DNA from: Syntrophomonadaceae bacterium
GTDB lineage: Bacteria > Bacillota > Dethiobacteria > DTU022
Length of the DNA: 12,787 nt
Assembly (NCBI GenBank): GCA_007119335.1
Contig: SKPU01000079.1
Coordinates: 1 to 12,787 of the forward strand
Reading direction: 5' to 3'
In this document: positions 7,981-12,787 of the stretch, piece after piece
Position numbering within the stretch: the stretch's first letter is position 1
Layout of the letters: every line of letters starts with the position of its first letter
The notes under the pieces: model-generated
What the model was told of the DNA's origin: nothing
The model's input: only the letters and a program-made list of their open reading frames with translations
Databases searched by the model: none
Position numbers and translations under genes: made by a program

Positions 7981-8366
7981 AATAACCCTTCCCCCTTTAT
8001 TTACATGGTTCTTGTGTACTTCAATTCTATTTTTAAGTTATGGGTTTCCCTCTTCCCTTGTGGGGTATCAACTATTGTTCGGGTTTTATAATAAACCCTT
8101 TCCCGGGCATTTGTTGCTTGTTGCGTAGCATATTAATTCATCATAAGCTAAAGAATCCCTGCAACATATGTTCTTTATGAATCTTGAAGGAGCATATTTT
8201 TCCGTTTTTTGTTTTGAACTGTAAGGCCTTGCATTTTAAAGGCGGGAAAAGCCTCGATGCGGCAGCCGGTCACGCCGAAGAGGGAATTTGCCGCCTTGCC
8301 CGCACCACTTCCGGCAAGATAAAAGTGATCATTTCACACCGGGCAAGGTTAGGGGAGATTATTAAA
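7981..8366. other. 386-base intergenic region with nested inverted repeats
   Basis: No convincing gene is seen. It must contain the aminotransferase promoter, but I find no clear -35/-10 pair on the minus strand. Two structures stand out. One is the GGGTTT-TATAAT-AAACCC palindrome at 8081-8098. The other is a set of complementary words: CCTTGCCCG at 8294-8302 can pair with CGGGCAAGG at 8340-8348, or its CTTGCC with GGCAAG at 8313-8318. These two pairings exclude each other. No T-run follows on the minus strand, so it is not an ordinary terminator for the M23 gene. Confidence 0.5.
8081..8098. promoter_or_regulatory. Palindrome GGGTTT-N6-AAACCC
   Basis: A perfect 6-base inverted repeat surrounds TATAAT (plus-strand reading), about 100 bases upstream of the aminotransferase start. 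The form is typical of a dimeric repressor site. No regulator is encoded nearby. Confidence 0.3.
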
Positions 8367-9758
8367 TTAGTGGCGGTTAAAAAATTGCAGGGGGTCGACC
8401 GGCTTATGCTGGTAGTATGAATTCCATTCCCGGGATCCATCATCTTCCCGAACTTCAAAGTGCAGGTGGGGGCCAAAAGCGCGGCCGGTGGTACCAACCC
8501 TGGCAATCGGCTGTCCCCTTTTAACCCGGTCACCTTTTGAAACCAGGTGCTCGCTGTTATGCAGGTATAGAGTCCAGTATTCACCATGCTGGATAATCAG
8601 GTACTTGCCCTGGGTGCCCCCGTACCTGTCATGGGTTACCACTCCGTCAGCGGCGGCCAGGACATTGGTCCCGTGAGAAATATGAATATCGATTCCTGTA
8701 TGACTGGAGCTAAACCCGTTGTAGATAACCCCTTCTCCCTGCACCGGCCACCCAAACTGCCCGGTCCCGGGTGAAGGCATTTCTTTGCGGCCCAGGATTT
8801 TCACCCGGGGTTCCGGTTCTTTTATAACCTCTTCACTGACTGTTTCACGCTCTATTTCCTGCCCGTTTTCTTTTTCCACCAGGTAAACGATTTCTTTTTT
8901 ACCGTCCCGGCCGGGTTCTTTAACCTCCTGCTCCGACTTTGGCAGGTCATCATCGTAAATATACTCGGTTGAATGAGGTATCTCCTCGGTTACAGTAATT
9001 TCTTCAAGGGTTCTAACGCGGACGGTGATGTCAGCAGCCACAGCGTTCGTCTTGTTGGATAGCCGGACTGCTTCCGCAGCTTCTTCGAGAGCGGGCCCCG
9101 AATTGTATTCATGCGCAATAATAGTTGGAGGATGCGATGAATTCTGGAAAGCTTTTGACAGGCGGGCATCGGCCATTAAGGGATTGTCGCTGCCATTGAC
9201 CTTGAGCAGCGATACGGCTTCTGCTGCTGCATATACATACCTGGGATCGACTTTGATTGCTTTTAGTTCAAAATCTTCCTCCACGTTGAACTCAAGCACC
9301 TGGGCAGTATCGCGTTCATTTACCCCTGCATATCTTTCTTCCAGGGACTCAAGCATTATTTCCAGGTCGTTTTCACAGGCTACCGGAACAAACGGTTTGC
9401 CGTCTACTTCGACCATGTAGGCTTTTGTCAAAAACGAAGCAATTTGTTTAATGCTGCGCTGCACAGCTTCCAGGTCAGGGTTACAATCCGGCCGAAATTC
9501 TCTGGCGAAGGTCAATTCCTTGTTAAACTCCAGTTCCATCCCGGATAGTTCGCTGTACTCTTCAGTAAATCTTTCAACAAAAACCTCTACATCAAGGGCA
9601 TCTTCCACGATTCCTACTTCATGGCCGCCTACAGAAACGATATATGCCTGGCTATTTGAGTAATGAAACAGGCCGAGCACAGTAAAGATCACCAGCGCGG
9701 AACCGATCATATACCAGGAGCAGTGAATCTTCATGGTCCTGAGCAAGTTGCATCTCAT
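8367..9758 (-). CDS. Membrane-anchored M23 peptidase with a G5-like segment
   Basis: This 463-residue cell-wall hydrolase is predicted to cleave peptidoglycan cross-bridges or stem peptides outside the cell. A short cytoplasmic head is followed by one membrane helix at about 17-32. The next 210 residues are an uncharacterised acidic region. A G5-like segment covers about 245-322 (VRTLEEITVTEEIP ... ENGQEIERETVSEEVIKEP), a module linked to binding of N-acetylglucosamine-containing glycans. The lysostaphin-type catalytic domain covers about 335-458, with HTGID (zinc ligands His353 and Asp357), LYLHNSEH (His400) and HLHFEVR (His431 catalytic, His433 zinc ligand), so the active site is complete. 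There is no LysM domain, unlike many relatives. ATG at 9758 is preceded by GGGAGAG, about 9 bases upstream; ATG at 9734 has only a weak site. An extended -10 promoter with an overlapping palindrome lies just upstream. Confidence 0.92.
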   Translation of the reverse strand: MRCNLLRTMKIHCSWYMIGSALVIFTVLGLFHYSNSQAYIVSVGGHEVGIVEDALDVEVFVERFTEEYSELSGMELEFNKELTFAREFRPDCNPDLEAVQRSIKQIASFLTKAYMVEVDGKPFVPVACENDLEIMLESLEERYAGVNERDTAQVLEFNVEEDFELKAIKVDPRYVYAAAEAVSLLKVNGSDNPLMADARLSKAFQNSSHPPTIIAHEYNSGPALEEAAEAVRLSNKTNAVAADITVRVRTLEEITVTEEIPHSTEYIYDDDLPKSEQEVKEPGRDGKKEIVYLVEKENGQEIERETVSEEVIKEPEPRVKILGRKEMPSPGTGQFGWPVQGEGVIYNGFSSSHTGIDIHISHGTNVLAAADGVVTHDRYGGTQGKYLIIQHGEYWTLYLHNSEHLVSKGDRVKRGQPIARVGTTGRAFGPHLHFEVREDDGSREWNSYYQHKPVDPLQFFNRH

Positions 9759-9797
9759 AATTAATAACTCTCCCTGACAAACTAAGGTAACTTTATA

Positions 9798-9820
9798 ATA
9801 TGTTAACGATTATAACATAT
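9798..9820 (-). promoter_or_regulatory. Extended -10 promoter with overlapping operator-like palindrome for the M23 gene
   Basis: On the minus strand TGT-TATAAT (TATAAT at 9814-9809) is an extended -10 box about 50 bases before the ATG. It is embedded in a perfect 8-base inverted repeat, ATATGTTA and TAACATAT, with a 7-base centre at 9798-9820. A protein bound there would block the promoter. No good -35 box is seen. Confidence 0.45.
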
Positions 9821-10086
9821 CTGTAACAGTCTAGCTTGTTTGACGGAATAACTCAAACCATGTCTTCTCTCGTATACCGGCAAATCACTCACCAAGAGGC
9901 TTTTTTCAGCTGTAAAATATACACATTCTCAGCCTGAGCCGTAGATGCGTTGATTTGTTACTTTTAGCAGTGGGTTGACATACTATCCCTGCTTTATCCA
10001 GCGCTGCTTAAAATATAAGTAACCACATTCTCGGCTTCGGCAAAAAGTTCAGAAGCCCCACCGGGATGTCAGAATAAAACCCGGCT

Positions 10087-10145
10087 GCCGATGTAATGGG
10101 CCTAAAGGAAGAAGATATAATTGAGGTTAATATGGAGAAAGCTTA
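10087..10145 (+). repeat. 59-bp dispersed repeat, copy 1
   Basis: It aligns without gaps to 12074-12132, with 50 of 59 bases identical; the first 21 bases are identical. Read in one frame it gives AADVMGLKEEDIIEVNMEKA followed by a stop, and the second copy keeps the same frame. This suggests the tail of a duplicated coding sequence, but upstream of it the frame meets a stop within a few codons, so it is a remnant. Confidence 0.75.
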
Positions 10146-10154
10146 ATAACCGGC

Positions 10155-10190
10155 CCAGTATTGGTTAAAGGAAGGGCCTGGCAATACTGG
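10155..10190. repeat. Inverted repeat CCAGTATTG / CAATACTGG
   Basis: A perfect 9-base inverted repeat with an 18-base centre, just after copy 1 of the 59-bp repeat. No T-run follows on either side, so it is not a standard terminator. It could be an operator or a mobile-element end. Confidence 0.5.
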
Positions 10191-10430
10191 CCCTGCTACC
10201 GGCTTAAATGGGTTTAGATGATGAAACTGTTAGATTATCCTCAAATAATACAGATTCCAGCAATTACTGTCCTCTAATATTAATTTGTGTATGGGTGTTA
10301 CTGAATATAAAGAACAATTGAAGGGTATTATAAAATAACTAATATCAGGAGATGTTGATAAGATTGCAAATAAATTTTCATGCTGATTGGCATTTCTCCT
10401 CCTGTTGATTAATGCATAACCATAAGATGA

Positions 10431-10480
10431 CTCCCCCAACCAGTTTGTGGAGGAGCCGATTAAGCCCGGCAATGTTTTTT
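10431..10480. repeat. Tandem hairpins with a T-run behind the 78-residue protein gene
   Basis: CTCCCCCA at 10431-10438 pairs with TGGAGGAG at 10448-10455; on the minus-strand RNA this is 8 pairs including one G-U. Next to it GCCG and CGGC form a small stem at 10455-10470, followed on the plus strand by TTTTTT at 10475-10480. The T-run would serve plus-strand transcripts only, although the nearest gene is on the minus strand, so its role is unclear. Confidence 0.35.
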
Positions 10481-10529
10481 AGTTAAAATCCTCAGCTTGG
10501 ATCTAGACTTAATGGTTGTTGTATTGCTG

Positions 10530-10766
10530 TTAGATCTTGTTAAAGTGGCCATGTTCGACATAATGCAGGTAGTCACATTTATTATCAATGCATTCATTAG
10601 CGATTTCCTCTTTATCATAATGCAAGTAGTCAATTTTGCTATTAACTTCTCCTTTAGCAATGTTACCTTTATTGCTGGGAGTTGTAACCCGGGAGTTGGT
10701 TTGCAACGTCCCAACAAAAATTCCTACTAAGAACAACGATAATCCGCCTAAAATCAAGACTGGCAT
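10530..10766 (-). CDS. 78-residue membrane-anchored repeat protein
   Basis: ATG at 10766 is preceded by a perfect AGGAGG 8 bases upstream. The first 20 residues (MPVLILGGLSLFLVGIFVGT) form one hydrophobic helix, either an uncleaved anchor or a signal sequence. The rest is polar. It contains two tandem 19-residue units, roughly residues 39-57 and 58-76, each with an identical DYLHY pentapeptide (46-50 and 65-69); the second unit also carries Cys59 and Cys64 in a C-x4-C spacing. The repeat is visible in the DNA as a 16-base word with one mismatch at 10560-10575 and 10617-10632, period 57. Upstream are a promoter with a perfect TTGACA and paired operator-like motifs. It stands alone among decayed sequence. 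I do not recognise the family, and the function is unknown. Confidence 0.65.
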   Translation of the reverse strand: MPVLILGGLSLFLVGIFVGTLQTNSRVTTPSNKGNIAKGEVNSKIDYLHYDKEEIANECIDNKCDYLHYVEHGHFNKI

Positions 10767-10866
10767 AATCAAACCTCCTTAGTTATTGTAAGCAATCTTT
10801 ACCTGCCACTAAAATTCAGGACACTATCCCAATATAATCACCTCCAGATCCACTTATTTACCATAT

Positions 10867-10894
10867 ATGATAGTGTTTATATATAAATGATAGT
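10867..10894. promoter_or_regulatory. Direct repeats ATGATAGT spaced by 20 bases
   Basis: ATGATAGT occurs at 10867-10874 and 10887-10894, two helical turns apart, just downstream of the predicted start of the 78-residue protein transcript. A related inverted word, ACACTATC at 10821-10828, can pair with GATAGTGT at 10869-10876. The arrangement fits a repressor site or a structured leader. A GGAGGTGAT stands alone in the leader near 10845 without a usable reading frame after it. Confidence 0.4.
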
Positions 10895-10910
10895 ATTTAA
10901 GCTTGACCCT

Positions 10911-10939
10911 ATGCTAACTCAAATTAATGGAATTGTCAA
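10911..10939 (-). promoter_or_regulatory. Sigma-A promoter for the 78-residue protein gene
   Basis: On the minus strand TTGACA (10939-10934, perfect) and TAGCAT (10916-10911, 4 of 6) are exactly 17 bases apart. Transcription would start near 10904, leaving an unusually long leader of about 138 bases before the ATG at 10766. Confidence 0.6.
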
Positions 10940-11178
10940 TAGATTATGATAAGTTATATTATTCACAATACAAGTTAATTTTGTCACAATATATGAGCTT
11001 ATTTTCACATATCCGGGAGGGGTGATTAGATAGTAATAGATGGGGGATTGAAGGCACTGAACAAGCAATTCCTGAATTCCTGCTCCCGGTATATTCGTAA
11101 AGTGCGCTTGCTAATCCTCCGGTCAGTGATTAATCTAGTTTAGGTTATAATTGTTTAAACGGTTGACTGCTGTATCTG

Positions 11179-11650
11179 TCACGATTTAAAGATAAACAGC
11201 AGTTCTTCCGCTTCTGTGTTATCTTCGGACATTTTGTAGGACGAACTTCCAAATTTTCGGCAGCATAGCCTTTGTTAATTTAAACATCGTTTTCGCCGGC
11301 CCAATCCATAAAATCGGCGAGTGTGAAAAGATGAATGTTTGGAGTGTTTTGCCATTTATAAGGAAAAGAAGAGGTAACCGGCATTCTTCCTGTCTGCAGC
11401 AGCTGGCCAATTATTCCTTTGTAGTTGAAATTAGGGAAGCTGACCATAATCTTATTTCCGATGCGTAAAAATTTTTTCAGAGCCAGTAGTGACCGATGTG
11501 ACTGCTGCAAAGTTTTTCCAGGATCATGTAGTTGCATGATTTGTTTTTAAACTCGGCCAGACCGAGATCGAGGTTTTTGATATACCGCCACTTCTTTGCC
11601 TACGGCTTCAGCCAGATTTTCTCAACCGTGAGTAGATGCGGTAATTCAAA
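11179..11650 (-). pseudogene. metW: Broken metW-type methyltransferase gene
   Basis: MetW is a SAM-dependent methyltransferase-fold protein associated with homoserine acetylation in methionine synthesis. The clearest part is an open stretch at 11537-11280. It reads MQLHDPGKTL, then RIGNKIMVSFPNFNYKG, GRMPVTSSFPYKW and NTPNIHLFTLADF, all close to the conserved second half of MetW. Upstream in shifted frames I can read ELPHLLTVEK, AEAVGKEVAVYQK and LDLGLAEFKNKS, matching the middle of the family. Downstream, after a frameshift, AEELLFIFKS followed by TGA at 11181-11179 fits its end. The glycine-rich SAM motif near the N-terminus is not found, several frameshifts and stops intervene, and about eight codons are missing before LHDP. 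No metX partner is visible. It is clearly inactive. Confidence 0.75.
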
Positions 11651-11806
11651 AATTAAATAGGCCGGGTTGCAACGTAATAGAGCATGACCCGAACTATTTC
11701 AGAAGGCAGAAAGCATTTATTTATTATGCTTACTCAGGTGATGAGGTCTGGCACCGGCGATTCCGTTAGTGGTGCTGATCCGATTAATCTTTTCCATATA
11801 CCGTAT

Positions 11807-12013
11807 TCAGCTTGAAATAGAGCTGCAGGCAGGCAGACTAACCTCAAAATCCCCCAGACAATCGGTTGAGCAAAAATAATAGCTTCGGCAATCAGACGAT
11901 TTATAGTTTTCCCCTGGTGGAGAACAAACCAACTCTTCTCCGCAGAATGTTTTTCTGACTTCTTTCTTTTGGGGGAAAAAGCTCTTTTTACATGACAGGC
12001 CAGGGAAAAACAA
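11807..12013 (-). pseudogene. Degenerate YHS-like cysteine-rich fragment
   Basis: A 68-codon minus-strand frame opening at TTG 12013 ends with ENYKSSDCRSYYFCSTDCLGDFEV. This follows the second half of a YHS domain, where a YYFCS-x2-C-x3-FE pattern is typical of a metal-binding treble-clef-like fold. The first half is poor: only a lone CGEELV recalls the usual CGMEV, and the start has no ribosome binding site. I read it as the remnant of a small YHS protein or of a larger metal-handling protein. It lies upstream of the broken metW on the same strand. A chance open frame is possible. Confidence 0.35.
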
Positions 12014-12073
12014 GGGAACCGAAATTTTACCGGAAGTTAACTGTTCAAGGGTTTACGGCTATACAAAAGGGCC

Positions 12074-12132
12074 GCCGATGTAATGGGCCTAAAGAAAGGA
12101 GATATAACTGAAGTCGGTTTGGGGAAAGCTTA
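12074..12132 (+). repeat. 59-bp dispersed repeat, copy 2
   Basis: This is the partner of 10087-10145. The surrounding frame is open from 12045 and reads LFKGLRLYKRAADVMGLKKGDITEVGLGKAYTQ before a stop at 12141. It is longer and more protein-like than copy 1, but has no start codon with a ribosome site except perhaps the internal ATG at 12083. The 302 bases between the YHS-like fragment and the last gene otherwise hold only a promoter region. Confidence 0.75.
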
Positions 12133-12232
12133 CACACAGTAAAACCGGGGTTTTTGGAGGGAAAGGAAAGCCTAATTACAAAATTTTAGAATTTACAAGG
12201 GGGTGTTAAGCACACTGGCATTGCAGTTTTCT

Positions 12233-12267
12233 AGTATAATAAGAAATGAGATAATACTTATTATGCT
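12233..12267 (+). promoter_or_regulatory. -10 box within an 11-base inverted repeat upstream of ttcA
   Basis: A perfect TATAAT at 12235-12240 lies about 75 bases before the start codon; no convincing -35 box is seen. It falls in the left arm of AGTATAATAAG / CTTATTATGCT (12233-12243 and 12257-12267), which pairs over 11 positions with one wobble. It may be an operator overlapping the promoter. Confidence 0.4.
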
Positions 12268-12315
12268 ATTATAACTTAATTAGTACCGCTTAGTTGGAGA
12301 AAGGGTGCCTGTGAA

Positions 12316-12787
12316 TTGCGTCGCAGTGACAGAAAATGGTTTCTTACCAAGGTTAAACGAACAATTTATGACTTTAAGATGATCGAAGAAGGCGATAAAG
12401 TGGCCGTGGGTCTTTCAGGGGGGAAGGACAGTGCAGTACTGCTTTATCTTATGGACATATTTCGGCGTCATGCTCCCGTTGATTTTAGCCTGCAGGCTAT
12501 TTATGTTCATCTTGGTTGGGAACTCGACCCGCAGCCTCTTCATGATTTAGCCCAAAAGCTTGATGTCAACCTGCATATAGAGGAAACAGCAATTGCAAAA
12601 ATAGTTTTTGAGCGAAGGCAGGAAAAGAACCCCTGTGCCCTGTGCTCAAATATGCGTCACGGTGCCCTGCACCAGGCTGCCAAAAAGTTGGAGTGTAACA
12701 AGGTAGCCCTCGGCCATCATTTAGATGATGCGATACAGACCTTTATGCTTAACTTGATTTATACCGGCCGGATGGATACCTTTAAAC
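12316..12787 (+). CDS. ttcA: TtcA-family tRNA 2-thiocytidine synthetase (3' end outside window)
   Basis: The 157 visible codons encode the N-terminal part of a PP-loop ATPase that adenylates and thiolates cytidine 32 of certain tRNAs, using a 4Fe-4S cluster. It shows DFKMIEEGDKVAVGLSGGKDSAVLL, with the ATP-binding SGGKDS at residues 34-39. A CALC pair follows (Cys107 and Cys110, cluster ligands), then GHHLDDA at 133-139. The third cluster cysteine expected in this family would lie beyond the window. The order and spacing match TtcA rather than TilS. I chose TTG at 12316 because AAAGGGTG ends 8 bases upstream and no ATG is available in frame before the conserved core; the product then starts MRRSDRKWFLTKVKRTIYDF. 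It is intact as far as seen, which contrasts with the decayed DNA just upstream. Confidence 0.88.
   Translation, partial: MRRSDRKWFLTKVKRTIYDFKMIEEGDKVAVGLSGGKDSAVLLYLMDIFRRHAPVDFSLQAIYVHLGWELDPQPLHDLAQKLDVNLHIEETAIAKIVFERRQEKNPCALCSNMRHGALHQAAKKLECNKVALGHHLDDAIQTFMLNLIYTGRMDTFK

Larger units (their letters stand above)
9821..10529. other. Gene-poor, apparently decayed region
   Basis: All frames are broken and I see no convincing gene. It contains an imperfect direct repeat (TAAAATATA followed by CACATTCTC at 9913-9930, and again at 10009-10032 with a short insertion). It also holds one copy of the 59-bp dispersed repeat, a 9-base inverted repeat at 10155-10190, and a 21-codon minus-strand frame at 10393-10328 with AGGAGGAG directly before it. 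The last would encode a hydrophobic peptide and is too short to call. Confidence 0.5.

Noticed and set aside
8184..8420. 78-codon plus-strand frame downstream of the M23 gene
   Set aside because: It starts at TTG with no ribosome site in front, its last 54 bases overlap the M23 coding end on the other strand, and the product shows no recognisable motif. It may be a remnant but cannot be supported as a gene.
9974..9979. TTGACA on the plus strand resembling a -35 box
   Set aside because: No -10 hexamer occurs 16-18 bases downstream and no gene follows.
10328..10393. 21-codon minus-strand frame with AGGAGGAG directly upstream (MPISMKIYLQSYQHLLILVIL)
   Set aside because: The spacing to the ATG is short and the peptide too small to judge; a purine-rich stretch in AT-rich spacer can arise by chance.
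10497..10730. 77-codon hydrophobic frame on the plus strand opposite the 78-residue protein gene
   Set aside because: It has no ribosome site and is explained as the antisense reading of the better supported minus-strand gene.
11717..11797. 26-codon minus-strand frame MEKINRISTTNGIAGARPHHLSKHNK just after the YHS-like fragment
   Set aside because: No ribosome binding site and no known similarity.
9821..12315. Search for a CRISPR array, tRNA genes or an insertion sequence in the gene-poor region
   Set aside because: There are no regularly spaced repeats, no tRNA-like T-loop and no transposase frame; only two dispersed 59-bp copies and short inverted repeats are present.

Overview
The window looks like part of a Clostridia-type Firmicutes chromosome of moderate G+C. 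The reasons are strong AGGAGG-type ribosome binding sites, frequent TTG and GTG starts, acidic lipoproteins, a VanY-like carboxypeptidase, a DUF4870 membrane protein and an M23 peptidase with a G5-like segment. This placement is an inference; there is no rRNA or other marker gene here.

Positions 1-6450 hold plus-strand genes: an acidic lipoprotein of unknown function, a complete transketolase, a second acidic lipoprotein that is a zinc D,D-carboxypeptidase, a DUF4870-like small membrane protein, and a cobalamin-binding radical SAM protein with a C-terminal region that reads like a STAS domain. A hairpin built on a GGGATA repeat lies between the last two, and a convincing intrinsic terminator follows the radical SAM gene.

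Positions 6448-9820 are on the minus strand: a membrane-anchored M23 peptidase, a class III PLP aminotransferase resembling isoleucine 2-epimerases, and, just behind the aminotransferase, a 40-codon single-pass membrane protein that is easily missed because it starts with TTG.

Positions 9820-12315 are mostly decayed DNA. They contain a broken metW methyltransferase gene, a degenerate YHS-like fragment, two diverged 59-bp copies of one sequence about 2 kb apart, and several inverted repeats. Inside this area one small gene appears intact: a 78-residue membrane-anchored protein with a 19-residue tandem repeat, a consensus -35 promoter and repeated operator-like motifs. The window ends inside a TtcA-family tRNA thiolation gene on the plus strand.

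I did not find a clear multi-gene novel system such as a defence island, CRISPR array or prophage. The best candidates for new biology are the two small membrane proteins, the radical SAM plus STAS-like architecture, and the repeat-built terminator.
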